The notes beneath the pieces were generated by a model. The model saw only the letters and a list, made by a program, of their open reading frames with translations. It searched no databases and had not been told where the DNA came from. A DNA stretch of 64,000 bases from Aquimarina sediminis (GTDB taxonomy: Bacteria > Bacteroidota > Bacteroidia > Flavobacteriales > Flavobacteriaceae), in assembly GCF_002895435.1 (NCBI RefSeq), contig NZ_POYJ01000004.1:308292-372291 (forward strand). The letters are read 5' to 3'. Shown piece by piece: positions 17,617 to 26,510 of the stretch; position 1 is the first letter of the stretch; each line of letters begins with the position of its first letter. The translations under genes and the position numbers were made by a program.

Positions 17617-18129
17617 CGCAGCGATACTCTCTTCACTTATCTGGTTTGCATCTTTCTGGTCTGTACTTATTTTATAATCTGCCTGGTTATAATAAAAAGA
17701 ACGTTCGAACAAATGCTTGCGAACAAAATCTTTGAGCTCTTCTTGTGTATTAAGATGTGATATTAATGGTCTTTTACTTCGTTCTGCAAACAATCTCCTT
17801 GTTAATTCATCTAAAGAAGTGTGCAAATACAGACTCTTTGCATTCTCTTTTTCTTTTATAGCTTCTAAATTACCCACAAAACAAGGTGTACCTCCGCCGA
17901 GTGAAATAATAGTATTTTCAAAAGTATCTAATACCGTTTTTAGGTAAAATGTTTCCTTTTTTCTAAAATATATCTCTCCATGCTCTTCAAAAATTTTAAA
18001 AATCGATTTTTTTTCTTGATTTTCTATATAATCATCCAAATCGAGGTACTCCAATTTCAGCTTACTTGCCAAATCCCTGCCAATCAATGATTTTCCACTT
18101 CCCATATACCCCATTAAAACAATATTCAT
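17608..18129 (-). CDS. aroK: Shikimate kinase
   Basis: A 173-residue shikimate kinase that phosphorylates shikimate with ATP on the way to chorismate and the aromatic amino acids. Walker A is 'GYMGSGKS' (residues 7-14), the substrate-binding Asp is in 'LDLDDYIE', and 'ISLGGGTPCF' and 'RPLISHL' form the shikimate and lid contacts. The length is normal. Other aro genes are not in this window. Its 3' end overlaps the convergent phosphoribosyltransferase gene. Confidence 0.95.
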   Translation of the reverse strand: MNIVLMGYMGSGKSLIGRDLASKLKLEYLDLDDYIENQEKKSIFKIFEEHGEIYFRKKETFYLKTVLDTFENTIISLGGGTPCFVGNLEAIKEKENAKSLYLHTSLDELTRRLFAERSKRPLISHLNTQEELKDFVRKHLFERSFYYNQADYKISTDQKDANQISEESIAALF

Positions 18130-18204
18130 ACTCTCAAAATTTACTAGATACCATCCAAAATAAGTATCATTTTAAACAAAATGCAAATTTATATCAATTT
18201 CTTC

Positions 18205-18234
18205 TTGATTAATAAATTAATGATAGTATATTTG
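18205..18234 (+). promoter_or_regulatory. Promoter of the tRNA-Lys pair
   Basis: TTG at 18205-18207, 19 bases, then TATATTTG at 18227-18234, ending 27 bases before the first tRNA-Lys. It has the same spacing as the transketolase promoter. Confidence 0.75.
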
Positions 18235-18261
18235 CACCCGCATTCAAGGAAAAAAATGCAT

Positions 18262-18334
18262 GACCTGGTAGCTCAGTTGGTAGAGCATCTCCCTTTTAAG
18301 GAGAGGGTCCTGGGTTCGAGCCCCAGCCCGGTCA
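18262..18334 (+). tRNA. tRNA-Lys (anticodon TTT), copy 1
   Basis: A 73-base cloverleaf: D-arm GCTC...GAGC, anticodon arm TCTCC-CTTTTAA-GGAGA giving anticodon TTT, and T-arm CTGGG-TTCGAGC-CCCAG. The acceptor stem pairs GACCTGG with CCCGGTC except for a T-C mismatch at positions 5-68. CCA is not encoded. Confidence 0.95.
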
Positions 18335-18411
18335 CTAAGAAATAAATAACGATTACACTATAAAAGTTATTTAGTTAGTTCTTAAAATTATTATGTTAGT
18401 AAAATTATTAT

Positions 18412-18484
18412 GACCTGGTAGCTCAGTTGGTAGAGCATCTCCCTTTTAAGGAGAGGGTCCTGGGTTCGAGCCCCAGCCCGGTCA
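18412..18484 (+). tRNA. tRNA-Lys (anticodon TTT), copy 2
   Basis: Identical to the first copy over all 73 bases and starting exactly 150 bases after it. It carries the same 5-68 acceptor mismatch. The spacer is unrelated to either tRNA. A terminator follows directly. Confidence 0.95.
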
Positions 18485-18486
18485 CT

Positions 18487-18518
18487 AAAAAGTATCGTAT
18501 AATCTGCGATACTTTTTT
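18487..18518 (+). terminator. Terminator after the tRNA-Lys pair
   Basis: Stem AAAAAGTATCG / CGATACTTTTT with a 9-base loop, ending in a run of six T, two bases after the second tRNA-Lys. Confidence 0.85.
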
Positions 18519-18552
18519 AGTTTTATGTTATCTTGTAAAAGATATTTATACT

Positions 18553-18636
18553 GCCCAGGTGCTGGAACTGGTAGACAGGCATGGTTGAGGGCCATGTGTC
18601 CATTAGGGCGTGCGGGTTCGACTCCCGCTCTGGGCA
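18553..18636 (+). tRNA. tRNA-Leu (anticodon GAG)
   Basis: An 84-base class II tRNA with a long variable arm. Acceptor stem GCCCAGG pairs with TCTGGGC; anticodon arm CATGG-TTGAGGG-CCATG gives GAG; T-arm GCGGG-TTCGACT-CCCGC. A terminator separates it from the tRNA-Lys genes, so it probably has its own promoter. Confidence 0.95.
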
Positions 18637-19021
18637 CAGTATAAAACCCACTTATCAAGCACCTAAAGAACAACTCATTAAGGATTTCTATCTTGTTTTC
18701 AGACCATGAAACTAAAGACCAATCAAAATCAACTGTCACATTTAGGAAAATAAATATTCTGATTGATCTAAAAAAAGAATCCTTCATTTAACTTAAACAC
18801 TATAAAAAAGCCCTTCCTTTTACAATTAAAACCTCTATAAACAGCATCTAGCACTCAAACAATAGTCTATTCTTCATCTTATCCAAAACAGCTTAATAGT
18901 GACTTCTATTTAAGAAAAAAGTCAAAAAAAACACTATCGAATTTTAGGACATCAGCAGAAGCAAAATTATTTTGTTTTTAATAAAATAGAATTAACTTTA
19001 TCCGCATTATCACACTATTTT
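18637..19021. other. Intergenic stretch without recognised content
   Basis: 385 AT-rich bases between tRNA-Leu and the next lipoprotein gene. The reverse strand is open across the tRNA and this stretch, but that frame is spurious. No TAnnTTTG element or clear hairpin was found. Confidence 0.5.
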
Positions 19022-19492
19022 ATGAGAAAACAAATCACCTTATTCGCCTGCATTTTTATTTTTATAGCCTGCAACAACAGCAAACCTGCTCCTATTCAAA
19101 CCGTTATTAAAGATTCTAAGCTTGAGGGAGCCTGGAAAATGGTGTATGGAGAAATTAAAGAGGGAGATTCTTTACAGATTAAAGACATGTCGACATCTGA
19201 TTTTGTTAAGATAATAGGTAAAGATCATTTTGCTTTTTTTAATCAGGATCATATAAACGCAGATGGTTTTTATGGCGGTGGCGGAAGTTATACGCTACAA
19301 GGGGACACCTATACCGAAACGTTACAATATACAGGAGTCGAAGCCGTAAGAGGTCATAAATTCCCCTTTACTATAGAAATAAAAGGAGACACTCTAATTC
19401 AACACGGGTTAGAAGAAGTAAAAAAAGCCAATATAAAGAGGTATATCGTAGAAAAGTATGTTAGATTAAAAAAAGGGTCTAACACTAATTAA
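19022..19492 (+). CDS. Small lipoprotein, lipocalin-like
   Basis: A 156-residue lipoprotein with lipobox IAC at Cys17. The mature part starts 'LEGAWKMVYGE', like the first strand of lipocalin-type and DUF4488-type domains ('LxGxWK...'), and continues as beta strands including 'GGGGSYTLQGDTYTETLQY' and 'FTIEIKGDTLIQHG'. Such domains often bind small hydrophobic ligands, but no ligand can be inferred. It is a single gene. Confidence 0.75.
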   Translation: MRKQITLFACIFIFIACNNSKPAPIQTVIKDSKLEGAWKMVYGEIKEGDSLQIKDMSTSDFVKIIGKDHFAFFNQDHINADGFYGGGGSYTLQGDTYTETLQYTGVEAVRGHKFPFTIEIKGDTLIQHGLEEVKKANIKRYIVEKYVRLKKGSNTN

Positions 19493-19598
19493 AACATACC
19501 ACATCCTTCAATTTCAATGTTAGCTGAAGTATCTTATCAATAAAAGATAATAATTAGTCACTCATACATTGAGATAAAATAATACATGAATTAATAAT

Positions 19599-20039
19599 TT
19601 ACTTATTTGCGCATTTTTTTATAGATTCATAAAAAATACGATAATCTGCTACCGACACAATTTTCCCTTTTTTAGTAAGAATAATTGGCTTGTCTTCTGT
19701 AAAATTTCTTAATGACAACATATTTATAGCATACCCTTTAAAGACTACTTCAAAATGGCTTTGATCTTTAACTCTTAATTGATCTACTGTTAGTTCAAAA
19801 AAACCATCAACATCGGTATACGCACTCATACAATCATCTTCATCCAGATATAATTTTACTGCTGCATACGCAATTTTTTGTTTTTTACTATCAATTACTT
19901 TTCCTCTAATAACACTCAATTCTGGTACTCCTGTATGACTTTCTCCATTTTGATTTTTTTTGTTTGAATCTCCCTTGGATTTACAGGAAATTAAAAACAC
20001 TAAGCTTATGCAAAAAATAATTATTCTTTTTAAATTCAT
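19599..20039 (-). CDS. Lipoprotein with carboxypeptidase-regulatory-like domain
   Basis: A 146-residue lipoprotein (lipobox ISC, Cys19). After a polar linker, residues 45-120 form a CarboxypepD_reg-like beta sandwich: 'VIRGKVIDSKKQKIAYAAVKLY' followed by 'AYTDVDGFFELTV' and 'HFEVVFKGYAINMLSLR'. This is the same type of domain that precedes TonB receptors, here on its own. The C-terminal 'RIFYESIKKCANK' adds a free cysteine. Role unknown; it lies downstream of the TonB receptor gene but is separated from it by a terminator. Confidence 0.75.
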   Translation of the reverse strand: MNLKRIIIFCISLVFLISCKSKGDSNKKNQNGESHTGVPELSVIRGKVIDSKKQKIAYAAVKLYLDEDDCMSAYTDVDGFFELTVDQLRVKDQSHFEVVFKGYAINMLSLRNFTEDKPIILTKKGKIVSVADYRIFYESIKKCANK

Positions 20040-20184
20040 ATTTTAACAATTGTGGGGTTACAACTTTTTTTTTAGCGCTAATACTACTTCGAGATATAAA
20101 GCCTTAGTTAAATATACGAAAATAAAAATTTGTCGTTTATAGATATTTTAAAAACCTATACATGCAAATAGTTTAATACAAGCA

Positions 20185-20217
20185 TCAAAAAAAGGGAAGA
20201 CAAACCATCTCCCCTTT
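20185..20217 (-). terminator. Terminator of the FecR/TonB-receptor operon
   Basis: On the minus strand, AAAGGGGAGA pairs with TCTTCCCTTT (one G-T pair), 7-base loop, then seven T. It lies 39 bases after the receptor stop codon. Confidence 0.8.
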
Positions 20218-20255
20218 CTTAACATTGTATTGAACTAACTACAACACAAACTCAA

Positions 20256-23200
20256 CTATAGGCTAAAATTAACTCTGGCAAATAAGAATCTTCCTGAGTA
20301 TCCAAATTGTGATGTTCGTCTAGAATATACAAACTGATCTCCAGCTGTTCCTCCATCCCTATTTTCATCTGGATAAACATCTAGTAGGTTATTGGCTCCT
20401 ATGGTGATATTTAGGTTTTCAAAAATCTTTGCAGAAAATGAAAGATCTGTTACTATTTTTCCACCATAAACTGCATCATCACTTACCACAGTTCCTTCTA
20501 CCCTAGGATCTCCATTAAAATCATCAGGATCTGTTACTTCGCCAAAATACACGTTTCTCAATAACACATTATATTTCCCGATAGAAAGTGCATTTGTAAG
20601 ACTTATCTTTGTTCTTGGTTGTGCTAAAGTTAAAAATGCTTCTTCCTGAGCATCAAAGAAATTCTCTCCTTGACCTGCATTATCAATTTTTTCTGGGACT
20701 CTGATCTCTTCTACTTCTGTTTCTGCAAAAGTTCCTGATAAATCACTTTTTAAACTTGCATTTTCTCCAAAATTGGCTTTATGAGAGATCACAACATCTA
20801 TCCCCTGAGATTTTGTATCAATTGCATTTACAAAGAAACGAGCACTGGTAGCTCCTGCATCCTGGAATATTTGAGTCAATTCTGCATCTCCTCCATTTCC
20901 GAAACTACCACTATATACAATCCTATCATCGATATTTATCATATAAGCATCTGCTGTAATCGTAAAATTCTGGATTTTAGCTGTTAAACCAAGACTATAA
21001 CTATCAGAGGTTTCTTCTTTTAATTTTGCAATCCCAATTAGAGATGCTGCTCTACTATCATTAGTAAAGGTTCCTTGCTCAAAAGGTTGATTATCTACAA
21101 AAACCGTACTTGTTCTACTAAAAAATTGCTGGTGTAATGAAGGTGCTCTAAATCCAGTACTATTCGCCCCACGAACAGAAAAGTTCTCTGATATCTTATA
21201 CCGTGTAGCTATCTTATAATTAAAAGTATCTCCAAAATCAGAAAAGCTCTCATATCTACCTGCCAAGCTCACTAACCATTGTTCTGTAAAATCAGCCTCA
21301 AGATCAATATATCCCGCAATACTGTTTCTGTATTTATCTGTTTCGTTATTAGGATCATATCCTCTAAACACTTGCGACCCACCCCCAAGTACTGCACCTG
21401 TAAAGTTATTACGGACTAACTCATCATCTGGAGTAGTACTAGTAACAATATTGCCGTTAACATCATAGCTTGTATATGAAGCTTCTTCTCCTGCGGTAAT
21501 CGAATAATTTTCGACTTTATACTCTGCTCCCATTGCAACATTAAATCCACTAAAAATATCCTCATGAAACTTATTGATATCCAGATTGGTAGTATTCTGC
21601 ATAAAACTCAATGCTCCCGCATCAAAAGTTCTTGGAGTCGCAACTCCTAGTGTTCCATTGCTAGAGTTACCCACCGTTATATCAAAAGTATTGATCCCAT
21701 ATGTATTTGAAAAATCTACATTCCAATCTTTAACTTTACCTTTGATACCTACCGCGATAGATTTATCCACAATATCAGTTCCTATATTTGGTAAAAATCC
21801 ATTAGGAAAAGCTGGGGTATTAGCTCTACCATCGCCTTGTGCAGGTCTACGATAGAATCCAGATGCCAATCCTTGTCTGTAACTAATTCCTCCAAAACTG
21901 TATATCTCTGTGTCTTCACTTAAGGGAATTGCCATGTTAGCAAAGAATTTTCCTTCTCTTAATTTGGCTGTTCCTACTTTAAATCTGAAATCTTCGCGTG
22001 TTAATCCACGTGCAGTCAATTCATTTTCATCCACATCAACATCTAGTAGTTCTCTAAACGTATCTACATCATCTGGGTTATTAACATCCAAAGCAGCTAT
22101 CTGATCTCTAGTAGCCTGATCTAAATACGTAACTCCTTGTGCAGCCGTTTGGTAATCTGCCAATGTCATTTCTGCAACATTTCCTCCTCCAGCAGCAAAA
22201 ACTCGTTCTGCCCCATGAAATCCTCTAAAAATGTCACCTTGATAATCCTTATTACGCAATGCTGGTTCTCTGGTAGAGAGTGATCCTGTAAAATTAATAT
22301 ACCCTCCATTTTCTCCTATAGCCAACCCATAATTAGCATCTATTTTTACTTTTTCACCGTCGCTTTCTCCTTCAAACTGGTTAGAATTTTCACTAAAATT
22401 TGCTCCTGTGGTTAGTGTCACATCTAATTTTCCTGTCGCTTTTTTAAGCACGATATTGATAACTCCTGCAATAGCATCAGACCCATATTGTGCAGCAGCA
22501 CCATCTCTAAGCACTTCGATACGTTGAATCGCCGCTGTAGGAATCGCATTCATATCTGTACCTACACTACCAGCTCCAACGGTACCATTTACATTAATCA
22601 AAGAAGTATTATGCCTTCTCTTCCCGTTAATCAATACCAAAACCTGATCTGGTCCTAATCCACGTAATGACGCTGGATCAATATGATCAGTTCCATCAGA
22701 AACAGTTTGAGTTTGAGAGGTAAACGAGGGAGCTACATAATTTAATATTTCATTTACAGAAGTTTGCGGTCCTTGTGTGGCTATTTCTGTAATATCTATA
22801 ACATCAATTGGAACTGTTGTTTCTGTTGCTGTACGACTGGGGTTTCTAGATCCCACAAGAACAATATCATCTAATTGTGCTGCACCATCTTTTAACACAA
22901 CAGAGATAAAATCCTTACCAGATATATCAACTTCAGTGGTTTCAAAACCTAAATACGAGATAATCAAAATAGTATTCTCATCAGGTAAATTAAGCACAAA
23001 GTTACCATCAAAATCTGTCTGAGACCCAATTGTTGTCCCTTTCACTAATACATTTGCCCCTGGTAATGGACTTCCATTAGAATCTTTAACATTCCCTTTT
23101 ATTTCTCTTTGAAATTCTACCTTCTTATCTAGTAAAGTAACTTTTTTCAAAACCACTTGTTTCCCTACAATAGAATAAGAAATATCAGTATCATCAAACA

Positions 23201-23498
23201 AGAGCTCTAAAACTTTATCTAATGTTTCTTTACCTACGTGAATTGTAGTTTTTTGACTAAGGTTCACCTCGTCATTAATATAGAAAAACTTATATGATGT
23301 CTGACTTTTAATTTCATCAAGAACCTCTGATATTGGAGTTTCTTTGAAGTTAAGTTCTATTTTGCCTTGCGAAAAGCCAGAAGTAGCCATCATCTGTAAG
23401 ATTGAAAAACTAAATAAGACCAGCGTGAGCTTCATTTTTAATGCAATTGATTGATACGCCTCGTGTGAAAATGGCGTACGATTACCCTTTTTTTTCAT
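20256..23498 (-). CDS. TonB-dependent outer-membrane receptor with STN signalling domain
   Basis: A 1080-residue receptor. A signal peptide (about 22-44, ending SGFSQ) is followed by a secretin/TonB N-terminal (STN) domain at 48-118, a carboxypeptidase-regulatory-like domain at 134-205 ('GNVKDSNGSPLPGANVLVKG'), the plug at about 220-355 ('LRGLGPDQVLVLINGKRRH', 'IEVLRDGAAAQYGSDAIAGV') and a long beta barrel ending in 'FLFARVNFSL'. The STN domain is what FecA-type receptors use to signal to an anti-sigma factor. The FecR gene sits directly upstream and an ECF sigma gene beyond it, as expected. No SusD partner follows, so glycan uptake of the SusCD type is unlikely; the ligand is unknown. Confidence 0.92.
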   Translation of the reverse strand: MKKKGNRTPFSHEAYQSIALKMKLTLVLFSFSILQMMATSGFSQGKIELNFKETPISEVLDEIKSQTSYKFFYINDEVNLSQKTTIHVGKETLDKVLELLFDDTDISYSIVGKQVVLKKVTLLDKKVEFQREIKGNVKDSNGSPLPGANVLVKGTTIGSQTDFDGNFVLNLPDENTILIISYLGFETTEVDISGKDFISVVLKDGAAQLDDIVLVGSRNPSRTATETTVPIDVIDITEIATQGPQTSVNEILNYVAPSFTSQTQTVSDGTDHIDPASLRGLGPDQVLVLINGKRRHNTSLINVNGTVGAGSVGTDMNAIPTAAIQRIEVLRDGAAAQYGSDAIAGVINIVLKKATGKLDVTLTTGANFSENSNQFEGESDGEKVKIDANYGLAIGENGGYINFTGSLSTREPALRNKDYQGDIFRGFHGAERVFAAGGGNVAEMTLADYQTAAQGVTYLDQATRDQIAALDVNNPDDVDTFRELLDVDVDENELTARGLTREDFRFKVGTAKLREGKFFANMAIPLSEDTEIYSFGGISYRQGLASGFYRRPAQGDGRANTPAFPNGFLPNIGTDIVDKSIAVGIKGKVKDWNVDFSNTYGINTFDITVGNSSNGTLGVATPRTFDAGALSFMQNTTNLDINKFHEDIFSGFNVAMGAEYKVENYSITAGEEASYTSYDVNGNIVTSTTPDDELVRNNFTGAVLGGGSQVFRGYDPNNETDKYRNSIAGYIDLEADFTEQWLVSLAGRYESFSDFGDTFNYKIATRYKISENFSVRGANSTGFRAPSLHQQFFSRTSTVFVDNQPFEQGTFTNDSRAASLIGIAKLKEETSDSYSLGLTAKIQNFTITADAYMINIDDRIVYSGSFGNGGDAELTQIFQDAGATSARFFVNAIDTKSQGIDVVISHKANFGENASLKSDLSGTFAETEVEEIRVPEKIDNAGQGENFFDAQEEAFLTLAQPRTKISLTNALSIGKYNVLLRNVYFGEVTDPDDFNGDPRVEGTVVSDDAVYGGKIVTDLSFSAKIFENLNITIGANNLLDVYPDENRDGGTAGDQFVYSRRTSQFGYSGRFLFARVNFSL

Positions 23499-23579
23499 AT
23501 TTTTGAAAAGTTTGATTGTTATGTACTCAGTTAATTAATAATCGAATCAGTAAGGGAAGTGTGGCAGCACTTCCTTTTT

Positions 23580-24749
23580 TTACGGATTGATTACAATGTT
23601 TTTATCTTTTATATCATATGTAAAGTTTAAAGTTTCTGAAAATGTTCTAAGTATCTCTTCAATATTTTCTACATCAAATTCTCCTGTAAATCGAGTACTA
23701 TTTAGCTTATCATTATTGCTTGTAATTGTCACATCATAAGTTCGCTCAATCCTTTTGTACGCCTCGGCAAAAGATTCATTTTGTAATATCATCTTTTTAT
23801 TCATCCAGGATGTGTACAACATTGTATTCACTTTCTTTTTCAACATAGCTTTTTTATCCTTACTAAAAATAGCTTGATAACTGGGGGTTAGTTTTAGGGA
23901 TGTATTACTGCTTTCAGGATCATTAATTGCAACTGCCCCTTCTACTAGGGTTGTTTTTATGGTTACATCTTCGGCATAAGAAGATACATTAAACTGCGTT
24001 CCTAATACCTCTACATCCACAGCTCCTGTCTTTACAATAAAAGGTTGATCTTTATTTGTAGTAACATCGAAGAATGCCTCTCCTTCAAGATAAACAATAC
24101 GGTTCTTTTCTGTCGATACAAAATGTTGAGGGAATTTTAGACTACTAGCTGCATTTAGCCAAACTTTGGTTCCATCAGATAATGTAAGCTGAAACAATTT
24201 TCCCTTGGGAATAGAAATTTCTAAATACTTAGCTTCAACTGTTGTCACACCGGATTCAACAACAAACTGTCCTTGGTTTTTTTTACCTATTAAATTCCCT
24301 TTGGCATTTACTACTTCTGAGCTATCCTCAAAACCCATATAAGTAACCTTACCATCCGCTTGAACTATTCTAATTTTATCTACAGGAGAAGCCTCCTTAT
24401 TAACTAGTGTAGGATTTGTTTTGATCTGGGTCACATTCGTGGTAGTATAATAATAGTACCCTCCAATTAAAATCCCTCCTAAAACAGCAGCATATTTAAT
24501 AATTCTTGACCATGATTTTAACCTAATGGTTTTTGTTTTGTTTTTATCAATAGTTTCTATAAAACGTTTATAAGCAAGCTCAGAGTCTACTGGCAATTCT
24601 TTATTTGAAGCATACCATTCCTTTACTTTTTGTTTGAAAAGTATTTTATGGTCTAGATCTTCAGACAACCAGTCTTGCAACATTTCTTTCTCTGACGGCG
24701 AGATTACTCCTTCAAGATATCTCGTAATTATTGTTAAATAATCTTTCAT
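23580..24749 (-). CDS. FecR-family anti-sigma factor
   Basis: A 389-residue inner-membrane signal transducer. An N-terminal cytosolic helical part (1-75), which would hold the sigma factor, is followed by a membrane helix at 84-102, a FecR domain in the periplasm ('LSDGTKVWLNAASSLKFPQHF', 'YLEGEAFFDV', 'VEVLGTQFNV') and a DUF4974 domain at the C terminus ('SFAEAYKRIERTYDVTITS', 'FTGEFDVENIEEILRT'). It should receive the signal from the STN domain of the neighbouring TonB receptor, 81 bases downstream, and release the divergently encoded ECF sigma factor. Confidence 0.93.
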   Translation of the reverse strand: MKDYLTIITRYLEGVISPSEKEMLQDWLSEDLDHKILFKQKVKEWYASNKELPVDSELAYKRFIETIDKNKTKTIRLKSWSRIIKYAAVLGGILIGGYYYYTTTNVTQIKTNPTLVNKEASPVDKIRIVQADGKVTYMGFEDSSEVVNAKGNLIGKKNQGQFVVESGVTTVEAKYLEISIPKGKLFQLTLSDGTKVWLNAASSLKFPQHFVSTEKNRIVYLEGEAFFDVTTNKDQPFIVKTGAVDVEVLGTQFNVSSYAEDVTIKTTLVEGAVAINDPESSNTSLKLTPSYQAIFSKDKKAMLKKKVNTMLYTSWMNKKMILQNESFAEAYKRIERTYDVTITSNNDKLNSTRFTGEFDVENIEEILRTFSETLNFTYDIKDKNIVINP

Positions 24750-24825
24750 TATTTACATTTTCTACTTAAAAGATGCAGAAAAACCACAATTCCCTTACTT
24801 TATTTTATTTTTTTTAATTTAGTCA

Positions 24826-25395
24826 ATGATTTTTATGATGAAAAAAAGTAAGAAAAACATAGAAAAACTATTAATTAGGGGGCTTAAAGAGGGAAATCAA
24901 AACAGTTATAAAATATTGTTTGATAGATATTATTCCTGGCTCCATAATTATGTTTATAAGCTTTCTAATGATTCTTCTTTATCAGATGACCTGGTACAAA
25001 ACGTTATGCTTAGGTTATGGGAAAAAAAATCATCATTACAGATAACTTCATCTTTAAAAAACTATCTATTTAGAGCCTGTCATAACGAATTTTTAATGTA
25101 TTTACGTCAGCAAAAGAAAAAATACAGTACTATTGATGCATTAAAGTGGGAAGCGATACTAGAAATCCATACTGAAAAAGAAGAAGATCAATTTGATGCT
25201 GATTGGTTAAAGTTAGAAAAAGCAATTGAGCAACTTCCAAAAAAATGCAAGGAAGTTTTTAAATTGAGCCGTTTAGAACAAAAGAAGCATAAAGAAATAG
25301 CAGATATTTTAGGGATCTCAACCAAAACGGTAGAGGTACATATTAGCAAAGCTATTCGTTTTTTAAAAGCTAATGTCTCTATCTTTTTTCTTTAA
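24826..25395 (+). CDS. ECF RNA polymerase sigma factor (FecI-like)
   Basis: A 189-residue ECF sigma factor. Region 2 is visible at 'LFDRYYSWLHNYVYKL...DDLVQNVMLRLWEK' (about 25-72), region 4 at 'KCKEVFKLSRLEQKKHKEIA' with helix-turn-helix 'DILGISTKTVEVHISKAI'. It is transcribed away from the FecR gene with a 76-base gap, the usual arrangement. It should switch on the receptor operon when the receptor is occupied. ATGs at 24835 and 24838 are alternative starts. Confidence 0.93.
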   Translation: MIFMMKKSKKNIEKLLIRGLKEGNQNSYKILFDRYYSWLHNYVYKLSNDSSLSDDLVQNVMLRLWEKKSSLQITSSLKNYLFRACHNEFLMYLRQQKKKYSTIDALKWEAILEIHTEKEEDQFDADWLKLEKAIEQLPKKCKEVFKLSRLEQKKHKEIADILGISTKTVEVHISKAIRFLKANVSIFFL

Positions 25396-25604
25396 TACTA
25401 AGCGCCATTTTCTATAGACAATTTCAACTATTTTAAATTTTAGCTAGCTTAAACACTAATTAAAACAACACAAAACACCGCTAAAACAAAGAGATTTCTA
25501 TCGTATATCATATTTTTAACAATCAACCTTAGCATTTTAACGTTAAAAGAAAAAGAAAACTATTTCTTTTTCTTTAGTTTCGTTTTTTTAATCTTATAAG
25601 AAAA

Positions 25605-26501
25605 GTGAATAATATTAAGCAAGTCTTTAGTATTAAAGATTTAGAAAACCTATGTGGTGTAAAAGCTCACACCATAAGAATATGGGAAAAAAGATACAAT
25701 CTACTTTCTCCAGAGCGTACTGAGACTAACATACGAACTTACAACCTAAAAAGTCTTCAAAAACTACTTAATGTCACTTATTTAATAAATCGAGGTTATA
25801 AAATATCGAGAATCTCTAAACTCGATGAGCAAGAAATAAATGAATATGTAAGAAACATTGTATCAGATAACAGCTCTAAAAGCCAATCCATTAATTCTTT
25901 TAAAATAGCAATGCTTAACTATGATCTCGAATTATTTTTAGTAACCTATCAACAACTTGAAAATCATAGAAGTTTCAAGCAAATATTTGTAGATGTTTTT
26001 ATCCCTCTTCTAAATGAAATTGGTTTATTGTGGCAAACTAACACTATAGGGCCATCCCACGAACATTTTATTACCAATTTGATAAAACAAAAACTACTTC
26101 TTAACATCGAAAAGCTCCAATACTCCAGACCCACCAAAAAGGATAAGGTTTTTGTATTATTTCTACCTGAGAATGAAATACATGAATTAGGTTTGTTGTA
26201 TATTAATTATGAGATCCTTCTACATGGATATAAAGCGATCTATCTTGGCTCTAGTGTTCCTTTGGACAGTTTACCAAATATGCTATTTCTTCATGAAAAC
26301 ACTGTCTTTGTATCCTATTTTACGATCCAGCCTGAAAAAGGCAACATTACTAAATACCTACATGATTTCAATAAAATTGTATGTACCGATAAGCTTAATG
26401 AATTTTGGGTATTAGGAAAACAAATTATGGACATGCCAAAAAGTAGTTCTTCAAATCATCGTTATTTTGACTCAATCGACTCTTTGATTTTTGAACTTTA
26501 A
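25605..26501 (+). CDS. MerR-family regulator with cobalamin-binding domain (CarH/LitR type)
   Basis: A 298-residue regulator starting at GTG; no better ATG exists. Residues 8-75 are a MerR winged helix ('SIKDLENLCGVKAHTIRIWE', 'YNLKSLQKLLNVTYLINRGY'). A four-helix bundle (about 95-172) contains W143 and E153-H154 with exactly nine residues between W and EH, the motif that caps the adenosyl group in CarH. The Rossmann part has E191-x-H193-x-x-G196, the motif whose histidine coordinates cobalt. With both motifs intact, it is likely an adenosylcobalamin-dependent, possibly light-sensitive repressor. In relatives the targets are carotenoid or photolyase genes, but none is adjacent here. It is convergent with a TlpA gene 9 bases away. 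Confidence 0.9.
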   Translation: MNNIKQVFSIKDLENLCGVKAHTIRIWEKRYNLLSPERTETNIRTYNLKSLQKLLNVTYLINRGYKISRISKLDEQEINEYVRNIVSDNSSKSQSINSFKIAMLNYDLELFLVTYQQLENHRSFKQIFVDVFIPLLNEIGLLWQTNTIGPSHEHFITNLIKQKLLLNIEKLQYSRPTKKDKVFVLFLPENEIHELGLLYINYEILLHGYKAIYLGSSVPLDSLPNMLFLHENTVFVSYFTIQPEKGNITKYLHDFNKIVCTDKLNEFWVLGKQIMDMPKSSSSNHRYFDSIDSLIFEL

Positions 26502-26510
26502 CATTAAGCT

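Noticed and set aside
18485..18787. A 100-residue minus-strand open frame containing a 'RAGVEPARPNGHMA' segment
   Set aside because: This is the well-known false translation of the antisense of a tRNA-Leu gene, which is clearly present at 18553-18636.
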